Assembly: GCA_934402055.1 (NCBI GenBank)
Contig: CAKRTC010000006.1
Location: 5,816-69,815, forward strand
Direction of reading: 5' to 3'
From: an uncultured Lachnospiraceae bacterium
Lineage (GTDB): Bacteria > Bacillota > Clostridia > Lachnospirales > Lachnospiraceae
Length of the DNA: 64,000 bases
Shown here: positions 1 to 8,721 of the stretch, in pieces
Layout of the letters: every line of letters begins with the position of its first letter
Numbering within the stretch: the stretch's first letter is position 1
Notes under the pieces: model-generated
What the model was told of the DNA's origin: nothing
Database searches by the model: none
What the model saw: the letters and a program-made list of their open reading frames with translations, nothing else
Translations under genes and position numbers: made by a program

Positions 1-2028
1 GTTGTCAAGCTTAATCACAGAAGCGGGATCGCATCCACAGACGAAAAGATAGACAGGATAGTAGTATATTCTGGAACCAAGGCAGAGCAGGCAGATAAGG
101 CAGAGGCCGGTATGGCTGTATGCGTGGAAGGACCCGAATCCGCAATGCCGGGAGATACTCTTGGAAATGAACCTCCCGGAAGCGAAATGCTTATGACACC
201 GCTTTTTACGGCGGGAGTAAGTTCTCCGGATATAGCCGATGTTCATAAGCTCTACAGTCTGCTTAAGGAGATAGAGACCGAGATACCGGAGATAAGTGTG
301 GGCTTCAGCGAACATACCAAGGAGATCGGTATTAAGCTTATGGGCGAGATACAGACAGATATCATCAAGTCCATAGTCAGGGAACGCTATGATATTGCGC
401 TCAACTTTACGCCAAGCTCCATAGTATATAAGGAGACTATAGCAGCTCCTGTGATATGTGCCGGCCACTTCGAACCGCTCAGACACTATGCAGAGGTTCA
501 TCTGCTTATGGAACCGGCGGAGAGGGGCAGCGGCATAGAAATAGTGTCACAGCTTAGTGAGGATGTTCTGCCGAGACATTTCCAGAGACTTATAATGTCC
601 GATATAGCAGAAAAAAAGCATATAGGTGCGCTCTTGGGGGCTGAGCTTACGGATGTGAGGATAAGTCTGATCAACGCAAGGGCGCATGAAAAGCATACCG
701 AAGGCGGAGATTTCAGAGAGGCTTCATGGCGTGCGGTAAGATACGGACTTATGAAGTCAAGGGCAGCAGGTACGGCAGTGCTGCTTGAGCCGTATTATGA
801 ATTTGAACTTACAGTACCGGATGCTAATGTCGGAAGGGCTATGAATGATCTTGCAAATATTGCCGAGAGCTTTGAGGGACCGGAGCTTATGAACGGACAG
901 GCAAGATTTACCGGAAGGGCGGCAGTGTCAAGGATATCTGATTATGCAGCGGAGACTGCGGCATATACAGGAGGATTCGGACGCTTATCCTTAAGCTTCG
1001 GAGGCTACGGAAAATGTATAGATGCAGAAAGTATAGTTGCGGATAAGGGCTATGAGCCGGAGCTTGATCTTGATAATCAGGGCGGTTCTGTTTTCTGTAC
1101 TCACGGAGCGGGATACTATGTGCCCTGGTATGAAGCGGACTCGTATTTTCATCTTGACCTTAAGGGAGAAGAGCTGAGCTTAAAGCGTGCGCTTGATGCG
1201 GATAAGACAGAACAGGCTCCCATCGTGGGAAATAGGATAAAACTTATAAAACATTATGATCTGAGCAAATATGCATCATATTATGATAATAATTCAGACT
1301 ATGATATAAAAATATCTGACGTTAGCAAGAGCGGAAAGTCCGCCGTATCGCAAAGCTCATCTAAAAAACAAGACTATCTCGGAGCCGGATTAAAGGAAGA
1401 TAAGGAGCTTGAAGAGATATTCTACAGGAGTCTCGGCGGAAACCGCGGCAGAAATGCCGACAAGTCATATGAGAGAACTCACAGAGCAGGCGATGCGGTA
1501 AAAAAGAGTATTAAGGGCAATGCTCCGGGCGAAGACGGACATGTAGAGATAAAGGCGGCAAAGAAACAATATCTCTTGGTGGACGGATATAATATCATTT
1601 TTGCCTGGGAGGAGCTTAACGAGCTTGCCGCTCTCAATATCGATGCGGCGAGAGCTGCGCTTATCGATATACTTGCCAATTATCAGGGCTTTAAGGGCAT
1701 GACTCTGATACTTGTATTCGATGCTTACAAGGTGAAGGGCAATCACGGTTCCATAGAAAAATATCACAACATTTATGTTGTATATACTAAGGAAGCTCAG
1801 ACTGCGGATGCTTATATAGAAAAGACGGTGCATGAGATAGGCAAAAAAGAGAGAGTGACCGTCGCTACCTCGGACGGCCTTGAGCAGACCATAGTATTCG
1901 GTGAAGGAGCGGTAAGAATGTCGGCAAGGGAGCTTTATGAGGATGTTAAGAGCGTACAGATAGATATAAGGCGTGATTACACAGATAAAAGTTCGAGACT
2001 CCGCAACACACTCGAAAGTTATTTATAA
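1..2028 (+). CDS. TetM/EF-G-like translational GTPase fused to a C-terminal NYN (YacP-like) domain, 5' partial
   Basis: The frame is open from base 1, so the GTP-binding domain lies upstream of the window. The visible ~675 residues begin in the beta-barrel domain II (KIDRIVVYSG). They continue through the EF-G-like domains III-V typical of TetM/TetO ribosome-protection proteins (VIYKETIAAPVICAGHFEP, then a domain IV/V region near SFGGYGKC). A ~100-residue Ser/Lys-rich linker (about nt 1270-1560) leads to a NYN/PIN-fold domain (about nt 1565-1960) that opens with VDGYNIIFAW and keeps later acidic positions (VFDAYK, TADAYIE, ATSDGLEQ). YacP-type NYN domains are putative ribonucleases. By inference the protein acts on ribosomes, with RNA cleavage attached, rather than being an acquired resistance gene. 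It directly precedes pyrH. The domain calls are firm; the cellular role is unknown. Confidence 0.85.
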   Translation, partial: VVKLNHRSGIASTDEKIDRIVVYSGTKAEQADKAEAGMAVCVEGPESAMPGDTLGNEPPGSEMLMTPLFTAGVSSPDIADVHKLYSLLKEIETEIPEISVGFSEHTKEIGIKLMGEIQTDIIKSIVRERYDIALNFTPSSIVYKETIAAPVICAGHFEPLRHYAEVHLLMEPAERGSGIEIVSQLSEDVLPRHFQRLIMSDIAEKKHIGALLGAELTDVRISLINARAHEKHTEGGDFREASWRAVRYGLMKSRAAGTAVLLEPYYEFELTVPDANVGRAMNDLANIAESFEGPELMNGQARFTGRAAVSRISDYAAETAAYTGGFGRLSLSFGGYGKCIDAESIVADKGYEPELDLDNQGGSVFCTHGAGYYVPWYEADSYFHLDLKGEELSLKRALDADKTEQAPIVGNRIKLIKHYDLSKYASYYDNNSDYDIKISDVSKSGKSAVSQSSSKKQDYLGAGLKEDKELEEIFYRSLGGNRGRNADKSYERTHRAGDAVKKSIKGNAPGEDGHVEIKAAKKQYLLVDGYNIIFAWEELNELAALNIDAARAALIDILANYQGFKGMTLILVFDAYKVKGNHGSIEKYHNIYVVYTKEAQTADAYIEKTVHEIGKKERVTVATSDGLEQTIVFGEGAVRMSARELYEDVKSVQIDIRRDYTDKSSRLRNTLESYL

Positions 2029-2175
2029 GCAGAGATGTATGTGATATACTCTTAAATAATTCAGCTTGTCCGATATGTGTATAAAGGCAGCGTGTTTTAT
2101 GTGTCTTAAGTGTAAAATGTGTATGCGGCAAGACATGATCTCGGACGGTGACATTCTTAAAAGGGGCGTATCTAT

Positions 2176-2883
2176 ATGGGCAAATATAAACGTGTTATGC
2201 TCAAGCTCTCGGGAGAGGCTTTGGCAGGCGACAAACATACGGGATTTGATCTTGCAACGGTTGAGGCTGTTGCAAAGGAAGTTAAGCAGGCGGTAGAAGA
2301 GGGAACGGAGATAGCTGTAGTTATAGGCGGCGGTAATTTCTGGAGAGGCCGTACAGGCAATGAGATCGACAGAGTTAAATCGGATCAGATCGGTATGCTT
2401 GCCACAGTTATGAATGCGCTCTATGTATCGGAGGTATTCAGAACAAACGGAATGCAGACAGCTATATTCGGTGCATTCGAGATACCGGGACTTATGCCTA
2501 TATTCGATAAGGATGCGGCAATGCAGGCACTGTCGGAGAAAAAAGTCGTATTCTTTGCGGCAGGTACCGGACATCCGTACTTCAGCACAGACAGCGGTAC
2601 GGCACTTCGTGCTATAGAGATCGAAGCCGACATCATACTTCTTGCCAAGGCTATAGACGGAGTATACGATTCGGATCCCAAGACCAATCCTGATGCAAAG
2701 CGTTTTGACAAGCTTTCCATAAGTGAGGTCGTAGAGAAGCAGCTCCAGGTAATAGATCTTACGGCATCTGTACTCTGCAAGGAGAATCATATGCCGCTCG
2801 GAGTATTTTCGCTTAACGAGGCGGGTAATATCGCCAATGCCTTAAGCGGCAAGATAGACGGAACAATAGTTACCGCAGATTAA
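2176..2883 (+). CDS. pyrH: UMP kinase
   Basis: Cytosolic UMP kinase that phosphorylates UMP to UDP with ATP, a step of pyrimidine nucleotide synthesis. The 235-residue length is normal for the hexameric bacterial enzyme. It carries LKLSGEAL at the N-terminus (phosphate-binding Lys), GGGNFWRGR, and GTGHPYFSTDSGTALRA, characteristic of the amino-acid-kinase fold of PyrH. An AAGGGG ribosome site lies about 10 bases before the ATG. It is followed by frr, the usual pyrH-frr pairing, but here a TetM-like GTPase rather than tsf lies upstream. No terminator separates it from either neighbour. Confidence 0.97.
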   Translation: MGKYKRVMLKLSGEALAGDKHTGFDLATVEAVAKEVKQAVEEGTEIAVVIGGGNFWRGRTGNEIDRVKSDQIGMLATVMNALYVSEVFRTNGMQTAIFGAFEIPGLMPIFDKDAAMQALSEKKVVFFAAGTGHPYFSTDSGTALRAIEIEADIILLAKAIDGVYDSDPKTNPDAKRFDKLSISEVVEKQLQVIDLTASVLCKENHMPLGVFSLNEAGNIANALSGKIDGTIVTAD

Positions 2884-2987
2884 CATTTACATTAGAAATT
2901 CGGCCGGTCCCTGAGTCTGCATTTTGCAAAGCTTTATCAAGGAAAAGTGACCGGCTGATCATATAATAGATCAAAGGAGATAAACTC

Positions 2988-3542
2988 ATGACTGAAGAAC
3001 TCAAAATCTACAAAGAAAAAATGCAGAAGACTGTTGATGGCCTTGCTGAGAATTTTCAGAGCATAAGAGCAGGCAGAGCGAACCCACATGTACTTGACAA
3101 GATCAAGGTGGATTATTACGGAACACCTACACCGATACAGCAGGTCGGCAACATTTCCGTACCGGAAGCTCGTATCATACTTATCCAGCCATGGGAGAAG
3201 GGCCTTATCAAGGAGATAGAGAAGGCAATCAACCTCTCTGATATCGGCATCAATCCTACTAACGACGGAATAAGCATCAGACTTGTTTTCCCGGAGCTTA
3301 ACCAGGAGAGACGTCAGGATCTTGCAAAGCAGATCAAGAAGTACGGTGAGGAGGCTAAGGTAGCTATCCGTAACATCAGACGTGATGCCAACGACAAGAC
3401 CAAGAAGCTTGAGAAGAGCGGAGACTTCACAGAGGATGATGTTAAGCAGGCGGATAAGGATGTTCAGAAGTTTACAGACGAGTTCATCAAGACTGTAGAC
3501 AATATGGTAGATGTTAAGACCAAGGACATCATGACTGTATAA
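2988..3542 (+). CDS. frr: ribosome recycling factor
   Basis: RRF splits post-termination ribosomes together with EF-G. The 184-residue length is typical and the family signatures are present: the N-terminal helix (MQKTVDGLAENFQSIRAGRA), then NPHVLDKIKVDYYGTPTPI, and the C-terminal helix with RRDANDKTKKLEKSG. A strong AAAGGAGA ribosome site lies 7 bases before the ATG. The 104-base gap after pyrH contains a GCCGGTC/GACCGGC inverted repeat (2902-2908 and 2947-2953) without a T-run, so it may fold in the message but is not an obvious terminator. Confidence 0.97.
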   Translation: MTEELKIYKEKMQKTVDGLAENFQSIRAGRANPHVLDKIKVDYYGTPTPIQQVGNISVPEARIILIQPWEKGLIKEIEKAINLSDIGINPTNDGISIRLVFPELNQERRQDLAKQIKKYGEEAKVAIRNIRRDANDKTKKLEKSGDFTEDDVKQADKDVQKFTDEFIKTVDNMVDVKTKDIMTV

Positions 3543-3557
3543 TATAGGTAGAATATA

Positions 3558-4274
3558 ATGAATGATCTTCATATACCGGAGTCCGTTGCCATCATTATGG
3601 ATGGTAACGGGCGTTGGGCAAAGAAACGCGGACTTCCCAGAACAATGGGTCATAAGGAAGGCTGTAAGGCAATCGAGGCTTTGGTTCCGGAGGCCGGAAA
3701 GCTGGGTATCAAGTATCTTACCGTATACGCTTTCTCTACAGAAAACTGGAAGCGTTCCGAGGAAGAAGTGACAGGTCTTATGAATCTCTTCAGATATTAT
3801 GCTATGAGATTACTTAAGAATGCCAAGGAGAATAATGTCCGTATAAGGATGATAGGCGACCGCAGCCGTTTCCCAAAGGATATTATCGACTCCATCAATA
3901 AGCTTGAGGAAGAGACCCGTGACAATACCGGACTTAATTTTGTGGTGGCTGCCAATTACGGCGGACGTGACGAGATAAGACGTGCGGCAATGAAATACCG
4001 TGATGAGGTCCTGAGAGCAAAGGAACTTGGAACTGATATATCCGAACTCGGCGAGGCAGACTTTGCAAAGTACCTTGATACGGCAGAGATACCGGATCCG
4101 GATCTTCTGATCAGGACCTCGGGAGAATTAAGACTCAGTAATTTCCTTATATGGCAGTGTGCATATTCGGAGATAGTTATAACAGATACACTTTGGCCGG
4201 ACTTCAATAAGGACGAGCTTGTAAAGTGTATCGAGGAATACAATAAGAGAAACCGTAGATTCGGAGGAGTATGA
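3558..4274 (+). CDS. uppS: isoprenyl transferase (undecaprenyl diphosphate synthase)
   Basis: Cis-prenyltransferase that condenses IPP onto FPP to make undecaprenyl diphosphate, the lipid carrier for peptidoglycan and the polysaccharides encoded later in this window. The motif IIMDGNGRWAKKRG near the N-terminus holds the Mg-binding Asp (about residue 15). Also present are YAFSTENWKRS and the C-terminal DLLIRTSGELRLSNFLIW with the conserved RTSGE stretch. The 238 residues are normal. It starts 15 bases after frr and its stop abuts the TTG start of cdsA. Confidence 0.97.
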   Translation: MNDLHIPESVAIIMDGNGRWAKKRGLPRTMGHKEGCKAIEALVPEAGKLGIKYLTVYAFSTENWKRSEEEVTGLMNLFRYYAMRLLKNAKENNVRIRMIGDRSRFPKDIIDSINKLEEETRDNTGLNFVVAANYGGRDEIRRAAMKYRDEVLRAKELGTDISELGEADFAKYLDTAEIPDPDLLIRTSGELRLSNFLIWQCAYSEIVITDTLWPDFNKDELVKCIEEYNKRNRRFGGV

Positions 4275-4275
4275 T

Positions 4276-5082
4276 TTGTTTCTGAAGAGACTCGGCAGTG
4301 GAATAGTTCTGCTGGCGGCAGCTATCGCTTTGTTTTATTACGGCGGTCTGCCGCTTCTTCTTGCATTTTGCATTATTTCCCTGATAGGGCAGAGAGAGCT
4401 GTACAGGGCAATAGGTATAGAGCATAAGGGGCTGGCGGCTATAGGCTATGCACTCACCCTTATCTATTACGGACTGATACTGTACGACGGAGTTTCGTAC
4501 ATGATGGCAATGATAGTATTCTCCCTTTTGTGTTTTATGACTGCCTATGTGGTCACTTTTCCGGAGTATAAGACGGAACAGGTGACAGGAGCATTTTTCG
4601 GGGTATGCTATGTGTCGGTGCTTATGAGCTTTGTATATCATACCAGAGCTATGAACGACGGCGTTTATTTCGTATGGCTGATCCTGTTCAGTGCATGGGG
4701 CAGCGATACGCTCGCTTATTGTGCCGGCAGATTGTTCGGCAAGCACAAGATGGCACCGGTGCTCAGCCCTAAGAAGACTGTTGAAGGTGCGATAGGCGGA
4801 GTCCTTGGCGCTGCCTTTTTGGGCTTTTTGTACGGTCTTTTGCTGCAGTCACGTTTCACCTCGTCATCACCTCAGCTTGTATGCAGTCTTGCATGTGCGG
4901 CAGGCGCGGTCATATCCATGATAGGTGATCTTGCGGCATCTGCAATCAAGAGAAATCATGACATCAAGGATTTCGGCAATCTGATACCGGGACACGGCGG
5001 CATACTGGATCGTTTCGACTCTATGCTGTTTGCGGCACCGGCAATATATTATGCGATTATATTGGTTCAGGAGTTTTTATAA
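4276..5082 (+). CDS. cdsA: phosphatidate cytidylyltransferase (CDP-diglyceride synthase)
   Basis: Integral membrane enzyme making CDP-diacylglycerol from phosphatidic acid and CTP. The start is TTG at 4276, one base after the uppS stop, with GGAGG just upstream; the nearby ATG at 4271 runs into a stop after four codons. About seven to eight hydrophobic segments precede the C-terminal signature, seen as SMIGDLAASAIKRNHDIKD followed by PGHGGILDRFDS. Length 268 is typical. Translational coupling with uppS and dxr is likely from the zero-gap spacing. Confidence 0.95.
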   Translation: MFLKRLGSGIVLLAAAIALFYYGGLPLLLAFCIISLIGQRELYRAIGIEHKGLAAIGYALTLIYYGLILYDGVSYMMAMIVFSLLCFMTAYVVTFPEYKTEQVTGAFFGVCYVSVLMSFVYHTRAMNDGVYFVWLILFSAWGSDTLAYCAGRLFGKHKMAPVLSPKKTVEGAIGGVLGAAFLGFLYGLLLQSRFTSSSPQLVCSLACAAGAVISMIGDLAASAIKRNHDIKDFGNLIPGHGGILDRFDSMLFAAPAIYYAIILVQEFL

Positions 5083-6243
5083 ATGAATTTATCGGTTTTG
5101 GGCAGCACGGGTTCTATAGGAAGACAGACTCTGGAGCTTGCCGAGTGTTATGACGATATCAATATCACAGGCCTTGCAGCCTTCGGAAATACAGAACTAA
5201 TTTACAAGCAGATCCATGAGTTTGAACCTGAGATCTGCTGTATTTATGATGAAAATAAGGCTCTTGAGCTTAAGGCCAAGCTTAAGAGTGAGGGCAGCAA
5301 GGTGAAAGTTGTCTCCGGTATGGAAGGACTCATAGAGTGCGCAGTATGGGAGCATACCGATACCGTACTTGTAAGCGTTGTCGGAATGATAGGCATAAGA
5401 CCTACCATTGAGGCAATCAAGGCAGGCAAAAATATCGCCCAGGCAAACAAGGAGCCTATAGTCTGTGCCGGACATATAATCATGCCGCTTGCAAAACAAT
5501 ACGGCATAAGTTTTATGCCTGTAGATTCCGAGCACAGCGCTATCTACCAGTGCTTACAGGGTGAATCGGGCAATGCCATAGACAAGATATGGCTTACCGC
5601 ATCCGGAGGTCCGTTCAGAGGCAGGCATAGAGAGGAGCTTCGCAAAATCAGACCTGAGGATGCATTAAAGCACCCAAGCTGGAACATGGGAGCCAAGATA
5701 AGCATAGATTCCTCTACACTTGTCAATAAAGGACTTGAGGTCATAGAGGCACATTACCTCTTTAATGTTAAGGCAGACGATATCATAGTTGCGGTACAGC
5801 CGGGATCTGTCGTTCACAGCATGGTACAGTTTGAGGATGGAGCAATCAAGGCACAGCTTGGATCTCCGGATATGAAGGTGCCTATAGCTTATGCGCTGCA
5901 TAAGGGACAGCGTCTGGCTTATACCGGAGAAAAGAAGCTGGGCTTCAAGGAGCTTTGCGATATCCATTTTGAGGAGCCGGATCTTGAGACCTTTAAGGGA
6001 CTTAAGCTCGGAATAGAGGCCTGCCGCAGAGAGGGAAGCCTTACTACTGCATACAATGCTGCAAATGAAGAGTGCGTTGCGGCCTTCCTTGCAGGCAGGA
6101 TAGGCTATCTTGACATAGCTGACGGAATAGAGCAGGCAATGGCTGCACACAGCTTTATCGCAGATCCTTCATTAGAGGATATATTTGAGGTCGAGCAGGA
6201 GGCAAGAGGCTTTATAAGGAAGCTTTACGATTTGGATAAATGA
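5083..6243 (+). CDS. dxr: 1-deoxy-D-xylulose-5-phosphate reductoisomerase
   Basis: Second enzyme of the non-mevalonate (DXP/MEP) pathway: NADPH-dependent conversion of DXP to MEP. The N-terminus has the Rossmann motif GSTGSIGRQTL. NKEPIVCAG, VDSEHSAIYQC and LTASGGPFRG form the metal and substrate site; the conserved Asp, Glu and second Glu of the metal site are in VDSEHSA and NKGLEVIEAH. Length 386 is normal. It begins immediately after the cdsA stop and its end overlaps the rseP start in an ATGA junction. Confidence 0.97.
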   Translation: MNLSVLGSTGSIGRQTLELAECYDDINITGLAAFGNTELIYKQIHEFEPEICCIYDENKALELKAKLKSEGSKVKVVSGMEGLIECAVWEHTDTVLVSVVGMIGIRPTIEAIKAGKNIAQANKEPIVCAGHIIMPLAKQYGISFMPVDSEHSAIYQCLQGESGNAIDKIWLTASGGPFRGRHREELRKIRPEDALKHPSWNMGAKISIDSSTLVNKGLEVIEAHYLFNVKADDIIVAVQPGSVVHSMVQFEDGAIKAQLGSPDMKVPIAYALHKGQRLAYTGEKKLGFKELCDIHFEEPDLETFKGLKLGIEACRREGSLTTAYNAANEECVAAFLAGRIGYLDIADGIEQAMAAHSFIADPSLEDIFEVEQEARGFIRKLYDLDK

Positions 6244-7535
6244 TAAGTCTTTTAGTATCGATAATTGCCTTAGGCATAATCATAACGATACACGAATTCG
6301 GACATTTTCTTGCCGCAAGAGCAATGGGTATAGGTGTTATCGAGTTTTCGATAGGCATGGGACCCAGGATATGCTCTAAGGTCATAGGAAATGTTCGTTA
6401 TTCTCTGCGCATAATGCCCTTCGGAGGCTCGTGTATGATGCTCGGAGAGGAACTTGACGAATCCGAGTATATGGAAGACGAAGATGACTGCGTGGAAGCT
6501 GACAGAGAGTGCGGCAGCAGTGATGATGCTGGAAATGTAGCTTTAAGTGAGTCTGAGTCCTACAAAAAGGAAGAAATAAGCAGCCTTAAGGCAGCGCAGT
6601 TTAATAACGGCAGTCTTGACAGCTTTGAACGCAGCGAGGAAGACGACTGCTTTATAGTTGATGGGAGACGATATTCCAAGGACTCGCAGTTTATAAGCAA
6701 GCCTGCATGGAGGCGATTCATAGTTATAGCTGCAGGCCCGGTATTTAACTTCGTGCTTGCTTTTTTGCTTTCTGCGATCATCTGCGGCTGCTACGGCTTT
6801 GACAGGCCGACAGTAATAGAGGTTCAGGCAGGCGGTCCTGTAGCAGAGGCCGGTATAGAGCCCGGAGATGAGATATATGCTCTTAAGGTCGGCAAGACAA
6901 AGATGAGCATACAGTCGGCAAGGGACATAAGCATATTTAACTATGTTCATAATGATGAGATACAGGCAGCTGAAACATTTACGGTATATTACCGTGATGC
7001 CGACGACGGTATGAAGAAAAATAAAGCGGAGCTTGTACCTTATTATGATAATGAGAGGGAAGTATACCGCTTCGGATATGCCTATAATATTGCCTACGAC
7101 AAGACCAAGGGCATTATCGATACCTTGAAATGCAGTCAGTATAATGTAAATTACTGCATACGTTCTTCCTTCGAATCGCTCAGACTGATAGCAAGAGGCA
7201 AAGTTACCGGAAAAGATGTTATGGGTCCGGTGCGTATGGTTGCGGTCATGGATGAGACTGTAAGCGAGGCTGCGGACTACGGTCTTAAGTCCTCGGTACT
7301 TACCCTGCTCGATCTGATGATACTTATATCGGGTTCACTCGGCTTTATGAACCTACTGCCTGTCCCGGCACTTGACGGAGGCAGACTTGTATTTATCATC
7401 ATTGAACTTATAACAAGGAGAGCGGTTCCTAAGGAGCTTGAAGCCAAGATACATACAGGCGGCATGCTGTTGCTCTTAGGCTTTATGCTGCTGATAATGA
7501 TGAATGACATCAGTATGCTTATATTGTCGCATTAG
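6240..7535 (+). CDS. rseP: RIP metalloprotease RseP (site-2 protease)
   Basis: Membrane-embedded zinc protease that cleaves regulatory membrane proteins such as anti-sigma factors. Residues 18-22 are HEFGH in the first membrane segment. The second metal motif is LLPVPALDGGRLV near residue 380, followed by two C-terminal membrane segments. A PDZ domain lies at about residues 185-240 (AGGPVAEAGIEPGDEIYAL). Between the FGGSCMMLGEE stretch and the second membrane segment (KPAWRRFIVIAAGPVFNF) there is an unusually long acidic insert, roughly residues 75-150, rich in Asp, Glu and Ser. The start overlaps the dxr stop by four bases. Confidence 0.94.
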   Translation: MISLLVSIIALGIIITIHEFGHFLAARAMGIGVIEFSIGMGPRICSKVIGNVRYSLRIMPFGGSCMMLGEELDESEYMEDEDDCVEADRECGSSDDAGNVALSESESYKKEEISSLKAAQFNNGSLDSFERSEEDDCFIVDGRRYSKDSQFISKPAWRRFIVIAAGPVFNFVLAFLLSAIICGCYGFDRPTVIEVQAGGPVAEAGIEPGDEIYALKVGKTKMSIQSARDISIFNYVHNDEIQAAETFTVYYRDADDGMKKNKAELVPYYDNEREVYRFGYAYNIAYDKTKGIIDTLKCSQYNVNYCIRSSFESLRLIARGKVTGKDVMGPVRMVAVMDETVSEAADYGLKSSVLTLLDLMILISGSLGFMNLLPVPALDGGRLVFIIIELITRRAVPKELEAKIHTGGMLLLLGFMLLIMMNDISMLILSH

Positions 7536-7637
7536 GAAAAGGCTTATGGCATAGCTTTTCAGAGACCTGCTTGCTCTGTGCTGTGCTGCAGCAAAAAAAA
7601 TCAGAGGGATATGTTTTTTAGTAAAAGAGGTGCGGTC

Positions 7638-8696
7638 ATGAGGATGCTTACACATGAAGTAAATATCGGCGGAGTAAGGATAGGCGGAAACAATCGTATT
7701 GCCATTCAGTCAATGTGCAACACCAAGACCTCCGATGTTGAGGCTACGGTTGAGCAGATACTTCGTCTTGAAGAAGCAGGCTGTGAGATAATAAGAGTTG
7801 CCGTACCGGATAAGGAAGCGGCAGCAGCTATCCCGGCTATAAAATCAAGGATACATATACCGCTTGTTGCGGATATTCATTTTGATTATAAGCTAGCACT
7901 TCTTTCCATAGAAAACGGAGTAGACAAGATCAGGATAAATCCCGGCAATATCGGAGGCGGAGAAAAGCTTGAGGCTGTTGTTAAGGCTGCTTCGGCAAGA
8001 AATATCCCTATAAGAGTCGGTGTCAATTCGGGTTCATTAGAGAAGGAGCTTGTAGCCAAATACGGCGGAGTTACGGCAGAGGGCCTTGTTGAGTCGGCAC
8101 TTGATAAGGCTCGCATGATAGAGGAGATGGATTACGGTAATATCGTGATCAGTATCAAGTCCTCGGATGTGCTTATGTGTGTCAAGGCTCATGAACTTAT
8201 CAAAGATAAGACCGGGCATCCGCTTCATGTAGGTATAACCGAGGCGGGAACCGTATGGGCAGGCAACATCAAATCCTCAATAGGACTCGGCATCATATTG
8301 CATGAGGGCATAGGCGATACCATAAGAGTGAGTCTTACCGGAGATCCGGTCGAGGAGGTAAGATCTGCCATACAGATACTTAAGACACTTGGCTTAAGAC
8401 ACGGCGGTATAGAGGTGGTGAGCTGTCCTACCTGCGGAAGGACAAGCATAGACCTCGTGGGTCTTGCGGAAAAGGTCAATGCACTCGTATCTCAGCCTCC
8501 TTATAACAGACTGGATATGAAGGTGGCATGCATGGGCTGTGTGGTAAACGGACCGGGCGAAGCAAGAGAGGCAGAGCTTGGTATCTGCGGAGGCAAAGGC
8601 GAAGGACTTATCATCAAAAAGGGTGAGGTCATTAAAAAGGCAGCCGAGGCAGAGCTTTTAAATGCATTTAAGGCGGAATTGGATAAATATTTATAA
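7638..8696 (+). CDS. ispG: 4-hydroxy-3-methylbut-2-enyl diphosphate synthase (flavodoxin/ferredoxin)
   Basis: Fe-S enzyme of the MEP pathway converting MEcPP to HMBPP, so it works in series with Dxr in this block. The N-terminus has IAIQSMCNTKT and the TIM-barrel stretch VADIHFDYKLAL. The C-terminal cluster ligands are SCPTCGRTSIDL and CMGCVVNGPGEA. I place the start at ATG 7638, with AGAGG eight bases upstream. An in-frame ATG at 7578 would add 20 residues unlike other family members. The resulting 352 residues fit the short bacterial form. Confidence 0.96.
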   Translation: MRMLTHEVNIGGVRIGGNNRIAIQSMCNTKTSDVEATVEQILRLEEAGCEIIRVAVPDKEAAAAIPAIKSRIHIPLVADIHFDYKLALLSIENGVDKIRINPGNIGGGEKLEAVVKAASARNIPIRVGVNSGSLEKELVAKYGGVTAEGLVESALDKARMIEEMDYGNIVISIKSSDVLMCVKAHELIKDKTGHPLHVGITEAGTVWAGNIKSSIGLGIILHEGIGDTIRVSLTGDPVEEVRSAIQILKTLGLRHGGIEVVSCPTCGRTSIDLVGLAEKVNALVSQPPYNRLDMKVACMGCVVNGPGEAREAELGICGGKGEGLIIKKGEVIKKAAEAELLNAFKAELDKYL

Positions 8697-8721
8697 TAGA
8701 TCCCTATAGCGGAGCAGACGG

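Noticed and set aside
1..2028. Acquired tetracycline-resistance gene tet(M)/tet(O)
   Set aside because: The C-terminal NYN fusion, divergence from the classic determinants and the housekeeping neighbourhood fit a chromosomal paralog, not a resistance gene.
2023..2790. 255-codon minus-strand reading frame
   Set aside because: Antisense shadow of pyrH; composition is rich in Cys, Tyr and Arg as expected from reversed coding DNA, with no domain.
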